The position numbers were made by a program, and so were the translations under genes. 64,000 nucleotides of DNA, taken from positions 88,237 to 152,236 of the forward strand of contig CAZOMB010000001.1 of NCBI GenBank assembly GCA_964581105.1, read 5' to 3'. This DNA is from UBA10161 sp964581105 (GTDB lineage Archaea; Micrarchaeota; Micrarchaeia; Anstonellales; Anstonellaceae). The notes under the pieces are model-generated. The model saw nothing but the letters and a program-made list of their open reading frames with translations, made no database searches and was not told the origin of the DNA. Positions within the stretch are counted from its first letter, which is position 1. Every line of letters begins with the position of its first letter. This document shows, piece by piece, positions 56,378 to 64,000 of this stretch.

Positions 56378-57376
56378 TCAATAGCCGCCAAAGTAATCAA
56401 AATATAGGTCTGAGGAAGGCTTGTAAGTCCTCCCTATGATGTCATGCAGGCTTTTGCCAAACCTGCCAATAGTAGGGGCATGAGAATCCATAATTTTCAT
56501 CACCCTTGCCAACTCGCAGAAAGTGTGGTTTCCGATAAGCTCATATAATGCCTGCATTTTTCCGTCATCTTTTATTTTTGACATCAGCTTGGCAACACCC
56601 ACTACTTTGGCACCTGGATGAGAGCTTAGTATGATATCTTGCGGCTTTTTTCTCAGCTCTTTTGGCAGCTTGCTTTCCAGCCTGCTTGCGCTTGACAGGA
56701 ACCTATCGCTTTTTTTCTCCTCCCCCCACATAAGACCAAATATGATGGAAATGAACACACTTAGGCCTTTATTTTTTGCCTTTATGAGCGTATCAGAGAA
56801 TTCATTTGCCTGCTTTGAATTATTTTTGTAATCTACAATCCATTTTGTATCCTTTTTACTCATGTAGCTCATGATTTTTCTCAGGTTGTGAAAGTCAGGC
56901 CATACCTCATTCATACATGATAGAGTGCAAATCTCCTTTTTGCTTGGTTTTTTGCCATTTTCTGCAGGAAAAAACAGGAGGCTTGGGTTTATTTCCTCAC
57001 GGATAACTGCAACAAACTGCTTACTGTCATCTGTTTCATAGGCCTTCTGCAGGATATCAACTGAGGCATTTCTCCTTTCCTCAAAATCAAAACGGTCAGA
57101 GAGATTTTCACCAAGCAGAAGGAAGTTGGGACGCTTGAAATTCTTGCAGCAGATTTCAAACTTATCTGCAACCTTTTTCCTTGTCTCATAAGCCAAAGGT
57201 ATGTGCTGGTTTAGCATTTCTCTGATCAGCTCATTTTTAGCAGCCTCTTTATAAACAGAGCCAAAAGCCTGTTTAGCCACTTCGTCTGCCCCAGGAAAAT
57301 CCCTGAAAAAATCCTTTTTTACTTTCTTGAACCTGGAATCTTTCATGACCTCTGATATGTCCTTTCTTTTCATCAT
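56378..57376 (-). CDS. Unknown 332-aa helical protein
   Basis: Starts MMKRKDISEVMKDSRFKKVK at 57376. TTTAAATA about 25 nt upstream suits a leaderless mRNA; the TTG at 57394 is less likely. Soluble, charged, mainly helical, no signal peptide, several Cys (EICCKNF, EICTLSCMN). Segments: RKKVADKFEICCKNFKRPNF, KAKNKGLSVFISIIFGLMWG, SHPGAKVVGVAKLMSKIKDD. No family recognised. It precedes the ribosomal promoter on the same strand. Confidence 0.55.
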   Translation of the reverse strand: MMKRKDISEVMKDSRFKKVKKDFFRDFPGADEVAKQAFGSVYKEAAKNELIREMLNQHIPLAYETRKKVADKFEICCKNFKRPNFLLLGENLSDRFDFEERRNASVDILQKAYETDDSKQFVAVIREEINPSLLFFPAENGKKPSKKEICTLSCMNEVWPDFHNLRKIMSYMSKKDTKWIVDYKNNSKQANEFSDTLIKAKNKGLSVFISIIFGLMWGEEKKSDRFLSSASRLESKLPKELRKKPQDIILSSHPGAKVVGVAKLMSKIKDDGKMQALYELIGNHTFCELARVMKIMDSHAPTIGRFGKSLHDIIGRTYKPSSDLYFDYFGGY

Positions 57377-57455
57377 AACTTTATTCTCCCACAATACTAT
57401 TTAAATAACAACCTGAAAGCAAACGCTTTTTATTACAAAATACCAAAAAGGCATT

Positions 57456-57965
57456 ATGAGGCTTTTGGCAGCAATTTTGCTTGGCTTGGCTGCGGTTTCG
57501 CTTGCAAGTGCATATGAGCTTAGTGAAACAAGGGAAGAGATGCTTCTTTACTATTACTCCAATATAGAGGACAAGATACCAAAAAGCGCCCGAATGCTGG
57601 TTGGGGATGAGAAAATAAATGTTTATTTGGGAGGCAAGGTAATTGGCATTGAGACAAAGTATGGCAAGCTTTCCACCTTTGAGCTTGAGCCAGTTGAAAA
57701 GCCGGGAATAATAATAGTGGTAAGCGACTATGCTGCACAGGCAATATCTGCAAGAAAAATGGGCATACTTGAGGCAATTGACAAAGGGGAAATAAGGATA
57801 CAGGCAAAAAACCTGTTTTCTTTGCTAAAAGTTGAGGCTGCAAAAAGGATATATGCTGTTTCTGGGGCTGACAAAGAGCTTTTAGGGGAGAAAAAGCCAA
57901 GCCAGGCTGATGCTTATAACTCTGTTTTTGTGCAAAGGGCAAAAATCTGGAACTGGATGCACTAG
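57456..57965 (+). CDS. Secreted protein of unknown function
   Basis: 169 aa. N-terminal Sec signal peptide (MRLLAAILLGLAAVSLASAY, cleavage after ASA or nearby). The mature part is alpha/beta: DEKINVYLGGKVIGIETKYG, IIIVVSDYAAQAISARKMGI, LEAIDKGEIRIQAKNLFSLL. The pattern of a lipid/sterol-carrier (SCP2)-like fold is only a guess. Convergent with dnaK; divergent from the 332-aa gene. Confidence 0.6.
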   Translation: MRLLAAILLGLAAVSLASAYELSETREEMLLYYYSNIEDKIPKSARMLVGDEKINVYLGGKVIGIETKYGKLSTFELEPVEKPGIIIVVSDYAAQAISARKMGILEAIDKGEIRIQAKNLFSLLKVEAAKRIYAVSGADKELLGEKKPSQADAYNSVFVQRAKIWNWMH

Positions 57966-57996
57966 CCTGTTTGCTGGTTTTCTGAAAAATCAAAAT

Positions 57997-59838
57997 TCAG
58001 ACTTTCTTATAGTCAGCATCCTGCACATTGTCATCTCCTTTTCCACCCTTTGGCCCTTTTTTTCCTGGCTCGGGCGGAGGAGGCTGTTGTGTCTGCTTGC
58101 CATAAAGCGATGAGCCTGCTGCCTGCAGCTCTTTTTTGAGCTTTTCAACTGATGTTTTTATTGCTGCACTGTCGTTTTTCTTCAAAGCTTCCTGCAATTC
58201 TTTTGATGCAGTGCGCACTTTTTCCTGCAGCTCTTTTGAAACTTTGTCGCCAAGCTCTGACAAGGTCTTTTCTGAGGAATAAACAAGTGCCTCTGCCTCG
58301 TTTTTGAGCTCTGCCTCTTCTTTCATTTTCTTGTCCTGCTCTGAAAACTGCTCTGCTTCCTTCATTTTTTTCCCAATTTCAGACTCATCCATCTTGTGCG
58401 GAGCCACTATTTGCAGTTTTTGCTCCTTTCCTGTTCCTTTGTCCTTTGCTGATACATGTATTATGCCGTTCGCGTCTATGTCAAAAGCCACTTCTATTTG
58501 CGGCACCCCGCGAGGCGCTGGCGGTATTCCGACAAGCGCAAACTTGCCAAGCTCTACATTGTCCTTTGCCATTGAGCGCTCCCCTTGCAGGACATGAATT
58601 TCAACTGAGGGCTGGGAATCTGCTGCAGTTGAGAATATTTGTGACTTTTTTGTTGGAATTGTTGTGTTCCGGTCAATAAGCTTTGTAAATACTCCGCCAA
58701 GTGTTTCTATTCCAAGCGAAAGAGGCGTAACGTCAAGGAGCAGGATGTCCTTTACATCGCCTGCTATTACTCCTGCCTGTATTGCTGCGCCCATTGCAAC
58801 GCATTCCATTGGGTCTACCCCTCTTTCAACTTTTTTTCCAATAAGCCCTTCAACAAAGCGCTGTACAATTGGCATTCTTGTAGGGCCGCCGACCATTATT
58901 ATTTTGTCAATTGAGGAGACCGGGAGTTTTGCGTCTGCCAATGCCTGCTGAACTGGCTTTTTGCAGCGGTTTACTATTGGCTCAACAATCTCCTCAAGCT
59001 TTGCCCTTGTCAGCTTGTGAACAAAATGCTTTGGCCCTGACTTGTCTGCTGAAAGGAATGGCAGGTTTACCTCGCTTTCAAGCACAGTGGAAAGCTCTAT
59101 TTTTGCCTTTTCAGCAGCTTCTCTCATTCTTTGCATTGCCTGGTTGTCCTCTTGCATGTTTACTCCTGCCTCTCGCAAAAATACCCCCACTAAATAATCA
59201 ACTATTGCATTGTCCATGTCTGTTCCGCCAAGCTGCGTGTCCCCGGAAGTTGATTTTACCTCAAATACCCCTTTGCCATGGTCCATTACAGTGACATCAA
59301 GAGTGCCTCCTCCAAAGTCAAATACAACAATTTTCTGGTCTTTTGTTGACTTGTCAAGGCCATATGCAAGCGCAGCTGCTGTTGGCTCATTGATTATCCT
59401 GACAACCTCAAGGCCTGCGATTGCACCTGCATCTTTTGTTGCCTGCCTTTGGTTGTCATCAAAGTATGCAGGCACTGTTATTACTGCCTTTTCTACTTTG
59501 TCTCCCAAGTACATTTCAACGTCTTTTTTTATTTTCTGCAAAAGGAAGGCTGAAAGCTCTTGGGGCCTGTAATCCTTTTTGTTGACCTTGTACTTGTAGT
59601 CTGTGCCCATTTTCCTCTTGAATGCTGAAAATGTCATCTCAGAGTTTGACACTGCCTGCCTTCTTGCAGGCTCGCCAACAAGCTTTGCCCCTTGTTTTGT
59701 AAATGCAACGTAGGAGGGAAATGCTTTTCCATACTGGGATGCGCCTTCTGCAGAAGGGATTATTGCTGGCCTTCCCCCTTCCAGCACTGCTGCAGCAGAG
59801 TTTGAAGTCCCTAAATCGATTCCAATTATTTTTGACAT
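57997..59838 (-). CDS. dnaK: Chaperone DnaK (Hsp70)
   Basis: 613 aa. IIGIDLGTSNSAAAVLEGGR, AVITVPAYFDDNQRQATKDA, FDFGGGTLDVTVMDHGKGVF, IIMVGGPTRMPIVQRFVEGL, substrate domain DVTPLSLGIETLGGVFTKLI, and a C-terminal Gln/Pro/Gly tail. ATP-dependent folding chaperone. Start at 59838 after GAGGTGAGTG. In an operon with a wHTH regulator, grpE and a 109-aa unknown protein. No dnaJ in this window. In archaea DnaK is patchy and generally traced to transfer from bacteria. Confidence 0.98.
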   Translation of the reverse strand: MSKIIGIDLGTSNSAAAVLEGGRPAIIPSAEGASQYGKAFPSYVAFTKQGAKLVGEPARRQAVSNSEMTFSAFKRKMGTDYKYKVNKKDYRPQELSAFLLQKIKKDVEMYLGDKVEKAVITVPAYFDDNQRQATKDAGAIAGLEVVRIINEPTAAALAYGLDKSTKDQKIVVFDFGGGTLDVTVMDHGKGVFEVKSTSGDTQLGGTDMDNAIVDYLVGVFLREAGVNMQEDNQAMQRMREAAEKAKIELSTVLESEVNLPFLSADKSGPKHFVHKLTRAKLEEIVEPIVNRCKKPVQQALADAKLPVSSIDKIIMVGGPTRMPIVQRFVEGLIGKKVERGVDPMECVAMGAAIQAGVIAGDVKDILLLDVTPLSLGIETLGGVFTKLIDRNTTIPTKKSQIFSTAADSQPSVEIHVLQGERSMAKDNVELGKFALVGIPPAPRGVPQIEVAFDIDANGIIHVSAKDKGTGKEQKLQIVAPHKMDESEIGKKMKEAEQFSEQDKKMKEEAELKNEAEALVYSSEKTLSELGDKVSKELQEKVRTASKELQEALKKNDSAAIKTSVEKLKKELQAAGSSLYGKQTQQPPPPEPGKKGPKGGKGDDNVQDADYKKV

Positions 59839-59858
59839 AACACTCACCTCTCCAAGTA

Positions 59859-60188
59859 TCAGTAAATGCGCAGGGTTGAAAGCACAACACTTGCATGTTG
59901 GCCTTGTTTTTCAAATGAAACAAAAGTCCCCTGCTCTCCTTCTTTTGCCTGTGCTGTCGATATGTTATTTATGCAATAGCCTGTTTTTTCAAGGAAATTG
60001 CCAAACGGCTCTATTGCTGCTGATGAAATTGCCGAATCAGTGCAGCTTACCCTGAAATATCCCTCACTCCCGCTTACAAATGATAAAGAGGATTGGGAAT
60101 TTTGCATGTATGAGTTGAACTGCTGCACTATGCTCTGCTCCTGTGCTGAAGGGTCTGCTTCAATTTTCACTATTGCGTGCGTTTCCAT
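59859..60188 (-). CDS. Unknown 109-aa protein between grpE and dnaK
   Basis: METHAIVKIEADPSAQEQSI, then Ser/Gln-rich segments and two Cys (VSCTDSA; GYCINNIS). Small, soluble, probably alpha/beta. No family recognised. Its position between grpE and dnaK (gaps of 9-20 bp) suggests it is made with the chaperones and may be a cofactor or small regulator. Confidence 0.6.
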   Translation of the reverse strand: METHAIVKIEADPSAQEQSIVQQFNSYMQNSQSSLSFVSGSEGYFRVSCTDSAISSAAIEPFGNFLEKTGYCINNISTAQAKEGEQGTFVSFEKQGQHASVVLSTLRIY

Positions 60189-60197
60189 AATCCCACC

Positions 60198-60677
60198 TTA
60201 TTTTTCTTTTTTCCCAGAGGAAACAGCCACTATTGCATGGCGGAGCACATTTCCCCTGAAAAGGTAGCCAGCCTGTATTACTTTGGTTATTGTGCCTTCA
60301 GGCTCAACTGAGTCCTCTTTCATTGCAGCCTCGTGCCTGAATGGGTCGAATTTTTGCCCTTTAAGCTCCATTTTCTGAAGCCCTTCCTTTTCAAAAGAGC
60401 CTGCAAGCTTTTCCAATACAAGCAAAATGCCTTTTTTCATGGAAAGGTCAGGTATTTTTTCTGCCTCTTTTTTTGCCATAAGCAATTCCTCATAAATCGG
60501 CAGCAGCCGCAATATGAACTTTGCCTCTGCCTGTCCTGTGATTTCCTGCTTTTCCTTTGCCATCCTTTTCTTGTAATTGTCAAATTCTGCCTGGAGCCGA
60601 AGCATTTTTTCTGAAAGCTCCATATGCTTTTCATGCTTTTTTTGGGGCTTTTGCTTGGGAGCTTGTTTTTTGTCCAT
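60198..60677 (-). CDS. grpE: Nucleotide exchange factor GrpE
   Basis: 159 aa. A long N-terminal coiled coil (ELSEKMLRLQAEFDNYKKRM, AKEKQEITGQAEAKFILRLL) followed by the beta-wing domain with EGLQKMELKGQKFDPFRHEA, EPEGTITKVIQAGYLFRGNV and LRHAIVAVSSG. Releases ADP from DnaK. Between the regulator and the 109-aa gene. Confidence 0.96.
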   Translation of the reverse strand: MDKKQAPKQKPQKKHEKHMELSEKMLRLQAEFDNYKKRMAKEKQEITGQAEAKFILRLLPIYEELLMAKKEAEKIPDLSMKKGILLVLEKLAGSFEKEGLQKMELKGQKFDPFRHEAAMKEDSVEPEGTITKVIQAGYLFRGNVLRHAIVAVSSGKKEK

Positions 60678-60686
60678 AAAAGCACC

Positions 60687-61118
60687 TTATTTTCTCCTCT
60701 TTTTTCTCAACAGGCTAAATTCTTGTTCCATTTGCTCAAAGTGGCTGTCTATTTCCCGGGCCAATTCGTCCATTTGCTCAAAATCGTTTTCCATTTCCTT
60801 TCTGAACTCCATAAGCATCTGCTCTGCAGAGCGGAAGCGCAATATGTACCTGCGCTCCTCCTTTTTCACAATGCCTCCGCGTTCCAGCCTCTTCAAATGG
60901 TGTATTACTGTTATCCTGTTCAGGCCAGATAGCTTTGAAAGCTCGCTTCCCCCAACAGGGCCTTGCCTTGAATGCTCAAGCATTGCCTTTAGCACCTGGG
61001 CAAGGGTCGCATCAACGTCCCTTTCAGACATCAGGTTCATCATCTTGCAAAGCTCTGCAAGCTCCTGGTCAAGTGTCTGGCTTTTTTTCTGAACCAGTGC
61101 AGGCTTTATTGTTGCCAT
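60687..61118 (-). CDS. Winged-HTH regulator of the grpE-dnaK operon
   Basis: 143 aa. An ArsR/MarR-like wHTH (residues 50-95: GGSELSKLSGLNRITVIHHL, KRLERGGIVKKEERRYILRF) sits between helical ends. The C-terminal helix (EFRKEMENDFEQMDELAREI) is a likely dimerisation coiled coil. First gene of the heat-shock operon, so an autoregulatory heat-shock repressor is likely. A perfect 19-nt palindrome lies beside its TATA. Confidence 0.75.
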   Translation of the reverse strand: MATIKPALVQKKSQTLDQELAELCKMMNLMSERDVDATLAQVLKAMLEHSRQGPVGGSELSKLSGLNRITVIHHLKRLERGGIVKKEERRYILRFRSAEQMLMEFRKEMENDFEQMDELAREIDSHFEQMEQEFSLLRKKRRK

Positions 61119-61145
61119 AAGAGCACTGTCAACATTATATTAACA

Positions 61146-61176
61146 AACATTTAAAAATGTTAATATGATATTAACA
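61146..61176. promoter_or_regulatory. Operator and promoter of the heat-shock operon
   Basis: TGTTAATAT-G-ATATTAACA at 61158-61176 is a perfect palindrome (9-bp arms, one central base). It overlaps a second inverted repeat AACATT-TAAA-AATGTT at 61146-61161. The minus-strand TATA TTTTTAAAT lies at about 61150-61158, so a bound regulator would block TBP/TFB. TTAACA half-sites also occur at 61140-61145. Confidence 0.6.
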
Positions 61177-61236
61177 CTCCAAACAAGTTATTGGCACATG
61201 TGAATGAATAAAAAGGGGAATTGAGAAGAGAGGCAT

Positions 61237-61776
61237 ATGAGGATTTTTGCCCTTGTGCTTATGTTGCTTTTTGGCTGTGTTTCCCAGGGACAGTATGACT
61301 CCCTTTCTGAAAAGTGCGAAAATGAGAAAAACGACCTCAGGGCTTCCCTTGACACTGAGAGAGGGAAAGCAGATGATCTTACTGGCAAGCTTTCAGAATG
61401 CGCCGATGAGAGAGATGCAGCTGAAAGCGAGCTTTCGTCCCAGCAAGAGCAGATGCAAAAGTTTGTGCAAGACTCAACTGCGCTTGGGCAGGCAAGGGAA
61501 AAAGCAAAACAAATTCAGGATTATGAGCTGGCTTTGGAATATTACCTTAATGCATTTGGACCTGGCAAAGTGCCAAATACAGCTAAAATGAATTTGATAA
61601 GCTCGCAGGTCGGCTCATTGAATGACACTGTGTTGGCAGCAAACTGGAATAATTTGCAAAACTGCCAGGGAATAACTGGCTGCGACAGCACAAAAGGTGC
61701 ATTTGTACAAAGAATTGAAGACAGGAAACAAGAGCTGGCCTCTGAGATAGTTGAGCTTGTGAAAGCTGATGCGTGA
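61237..61776 (+). CDS. Coiled-coil lipoprotein
   Basis: 179 aa. MRIFALVLMLLFGCVSQGQY gives a short signal with lipobox LLFGC, so the protein is probably lipid-anchored at the cell surface. A coiled coil follows (SLSEKCENEKNDLRASLDTE, to about residue 95), then a helical C-terminal domain with two Cys (LQNCQGITGCDSTKG). No family recognised. It converges with EF-2; the stop codons are 1 bp apart. Confidence 0.7.
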   Translation: MRIFALVLMLLFGCVSQGQYDSLSEKCENEKNDLRASLDTERGKADDLTGKLSECADERDAAESELSSQQEQMQKFVQDSTALGQAREKAKQIQDYELALEYYLNAFGPGKVPNTAKMNLISSQVGSLNDTVLAANWNNLQNCQGITGCDSTKGAFVQRIEDRKQELASEIVELVKADA

Positions 61777-61777
61777 C

Positions 61778-63970
61778 TCAAAGGTCCAGGAAATCCTTTG
61801 GGGTTGGCGGCTCTGGCTTGTCGCCTTTTCTTTCCCTGATTTTCCTTACCACTTTGGCAAGAAGGTCTTTTGGCAGTGGCTCATAGCCTGCATATTCCTG
61901 GTAAGGTATTCCCCTTCCCTGGGTTGCTGAGCGAAGCTCGTTTGAAAAGCCGAACATTTCTGCTACAGGAAGCTTTACCACTACTGTTGCCCCTTCCCCC
62001 TCTTGCTGCATGTCAAGAAGCTGGCCGCGCCTTCCCTGGGTCATTGTTATAACATTGCTCATATACTCTTGCGGGCACAGTACTGTGACTTTTTGTTTTG
62101 GCTCTTGAAGCGTCACGCCTGCATAGAGCATTGCAGCATAAACCGGCCTTTTTATTGCAGGGATTATTTGCGCTGGCCCCCTGTGCACAGGGTCCTCATG
62201 TATTGTTGCGTCTGTTATCCTCACCTTTACTCCTACTGCCTTTTCCTTTGCAAGAGGACCCAAGTCCATTGCCTCTTCAAACCCTTGTATGAGAAGCTCC
62301 ATTATCTCATTCAGATACTGGACTCCGCGCGTGTCATTGATGAACATGTTCTTGTTGTGTATGTCAATAACTGATTTTGCCTCATCCCTTGGAAGGCCTG
62401 CCTCAACAAGCTTTTCGACAAGAAGCTTTCCTTTTGGCTTGCCATCTGGGATTGTCCCTTCTACCATTGCATCATAAACAGATTTTTCAAGAGGCTCAAC
62501 TATGAACTTGAGCTTTGTGTGCTTGTTTGGGGACTTGCCCTCAATTGGCCCGATTTTCCCAGATATCATTTCCCTGTAAACAACTATTGGCCGTGAAGTG
62601 ACTATTGGCACGTTCTTTTCCTTCTGGATTTTGTATTCAATTATCTCAAGGTGCAATTCTCCCATTCCTGAAATCAAGTGCTCGCCTGTCTCATGGTTTA
62701 TTTCAACTTTCAAGGTTGGGTCTTCTTTTCCTATCTGCCTTAAGGCAACTATGAGCCTTGCCAAATCCTTTGACTCTTTTGCCTCAATGCTTTTTGTCAC
62801 AACAGGCTCTGCATAGTGCTTTATCTGTTCAAAGGGGGTTATTTTTCCTTCTGACAATGTTTCTCCGACATATACATCGCGCAAGCCCACTAAACCAACT
62901 ATATTTCCTGCCAAAACATTGTCAACCATCACCCTGTCTGGCCCCATGTAAATCGCGCACTGCTGTATTTTTTCTGTTGTAAGCCTTGAAGCAAGGAAAA
63001 GCATGTCGCTCTTTTTCACTGTCCCTGAAAACATCCTGACAACTGCCACTTCGCCTGCATGCTCATCATTCACTACCCCAAAGCAGACTCCCATTTTCTT
63101 GCCACTTGGGTCGCATGCAAGCATTGACTTTCCCTCATCAGAGTCAAGCTCGCCTTTCCATATGACCGGTATCCTGTACTTTTGCGCTGTTTTTGGGTTT
63201 GGCAAGTGATCAATAACCATTTCAAGCAAAACCTCGTCAAGAGGCGACTTTTCAACCAAAATATTGTGCTCGCCTGCCTTGCAGTGGTTGTAAATGTCCG
63301 GGAACTTTATGTTGAACTTTGTCATGCTCTTTACTGACACTGCCCACTTGTGGAAAGCAGAGCCAAATGCAACATTTCCCTTTTGAACAGAAATTGACCA
63401 TGCATCTTTCTTGTCTTCAGGAGCATACTGGTCAACTATCTTGTTAAGGCCTGTGATTATTTTCATGAGCCTGTCCTGCATTGCCTTTGCGTCAAGTTGC
63501 AGCTCATTTATGAGCCTGTCTATTTTGTTTATGAATATTGTTGGCTGCGCCTTTTCTTTCAGAGCCTGCCTGAGGACTGTTTCTGTTTGCGGCATTATCC
63601 CTTCAACTGAGTCAACTACAAGTACTACTCCGTCAACTGCCCTCATTGCCCTGGTAACATGGCCCCCAAAGTCAACATGCCCAGGAGTGTCAATAAGGTT
63701 TATCAAATAGTCTTTTCCATTGTAATTAAAGCCAAGCGAGATGTTTGCTGATTTTATTGTTATTCCCCTTGCCTGCTCTTGCTCGTCAAAGTCCATCATC
63801 CTCTGCTCGCCTGCAAGCTCTTTTGAAATCAAGCCAGCACGGGCAACCAATGAATCAGTCATGGTTGTTTTGCCATGGTCAACGTGCGCAACTATTGCAA
63901 TGTTGCGGACATTTTCCACGTTGTTCATCATTCTCATTACTTCATCGACTACGTATTCTTTTCTTACCAT
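61778..63970 (-). CDS. fusA: Translation elongation factor EF-2 (aEF2)
   Basis: 730 aa GTPase that drives ribosomal translocation. G1 AHVDHGKTT (residues 29-36 region), EQARGITIKSANISLGF, DTPGHVDFGGHVTRAMRAVD, NKIDRLI. The C-terminal domain IV holds the diphthamide loop IHEDPVHRGPAQ near residue 597, with the modifiable His. A Dph6-like gene occurs at 12718. Start at 63970 preceded by AGGTTTTGCG. Confidence 0.98.
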   Translation of the reverse strand: MVRKEYVVDEVMRMMNNVENVRNIAIVAHVDHGKTTMTDSLVARAGLISKELAGEQRMMDFDEQEQARGITIKSANISLGFNYNGKDYLINLIDTPGHVDFGGHVTRAMRAVDGVVLVVDSVEGIMPQTETVLRQALKEKAQPTIFINKIDRLINELQLDAKAMQDRLMKIITGLNKIVDQYAPEDKKDAWSISVQKGNVAFGSAFHKWAVSVKSMTKFNIKFPDIYNHCKAGEHNILVEKSPLDEVLLEMVIDHLPNPKTAQKYRIPVIWKGELDSDEGKSMLACDPSGKKMGVCFGVVNDEHAGEVAVVRMFSGTVKKSDMLFLASRLTTEKIQQCAIYMGPDRVMVDNVLAGNIVGLVGLRDVYVGETLSEGKITPFEQIKHYAEPVVTKSIEAKESKDLARLIVALRQIGKEDPTLKVEINHETGEHLISGMGELHLEIIEYKIQKEKNVPIVTSRPIVVYREMISGKIGPIEGKSPNKHTKLKFIVEPLEKSVYDAMVEGTIPDGKPKGKLLVEKLVEAGLPRDEAKSVIDIHNKNMFINDTRGVQYLNEIMELLIQGFEEAMDLGPLAKEKAVGVKVRITDATIHEDPVHRGPAQIIPAIKRPVYAAMLYAGVTLQEPKQKVTVLCPQEYMSNVITMTQGRRGQLLDMQQEGEGATVVVKLPVAEMFGFSNELRSATQGRGIPYQEYAGYEPLPKDLLAKVVRKIRERKGDKPEPPTPKDFLDL

Positions 63971-64000
63971 CGCAAAACCTCTGAATATACTTGAATTTCA

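Overview
The window is archaeal chromosome. It carries a complete archaeal S10/spc/alpha-type ribosomal cluster with archaeal-only members (eL14, eL18, eL19, eL32, eL34, eL40, eS4, RNase P P29, aIF1, DUF106/EMC3-like, AdkA, Cbf5, RpoD, RpoN), EF-1A, EF-2, an ATP-dependent DNA ligase, two FtsZ paralogs, TATA-box promoters (many spaced for leaderless mRNAs) and tRNA genes with unusual introns. Short intergenic gaps, ATGA overlaps, non-canonical tRNA insertions and many lineage-specific hypothetical proteins suggest a small-genome DPANN-type archaeon (Diapherotrites/Micrarchaeota-like). That placement is inference; no rRNA gene is present to confirm it.

Layout. 1-2.4 kb: minus-strand cluster of four type IV pilin-like proteins, the last (cut by the window edge) with a LamG-like lectin domain. 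2.4-5.5 kb: DNA ligase, a Na+/Ca2+ exchanger and an orphan VapB-like antitoxin with palindromic operator candidates. 5.5-17 kb: accessory region built round ftsZ1 and ftsZ2, with three loci of a Cys-rich, internally duplicated protein family (one split into two genes), a tandem Lrp/AsnC regulator, a TrmB-like regulator, Dph6, a 2Fe-2S ferredoxin and two tRNAs. 17-26 kb: uS10, EF-1A, eL40, a CPA2 antiporter, a coiled-coil protein, a Cys-repeat lipoprotein, CorA, uS2 and tRNAs. 26-32.9 kb: RpoN, uS9, uL13, eL18, RpoD, uS11, uS4, uS13 and Cbf5 with interspersed tRNAs. 32.9-39.6 kb: a two-gene island encoding a 2031-aa protein with a C-terminal kinase-like domain, between eL14 and cbf5. 39.7-56.2 kb: eL14 back to uL3, all minus strand. 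56.4-64 kb: two unknown proteins, a heat-shock operon (wHTH regulator, grpE, unknown, dnaK), a lipoprotein and EF-2.

Most noteworthy: (1) five tRNA genes carry related insertions at the same place in the T-loop, sharing a conserved core and complementary arms, and one (tRNA-Thr) fits a textbook bulge-helix-bulge; two further tRNA insertions lie elsewhere (tRNA-Pro at the T-stem/T-loop junction, tRNA-Leu in the D-arm). (2) The Cys-rich family surrounds both ftsZ genes. (3) ftsZ1 and ftsZ2 share promoter architecture, and ftsZ2 has lost its ancestral N-terminus to a tandem stop, leaving an eight-codon upstream ORF. (4) The giant kinase-like gene has its own promoter inside the ribosomal block. 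(5) Many ribosomal proteins carry long Lys/Pro/Glu tails.

All calls are by eye from sequence and translated frames. Start codons were chosen using Shine-Dalgarno-like GGTG/GGAG motifs, TATA spacing and alignment to family members.
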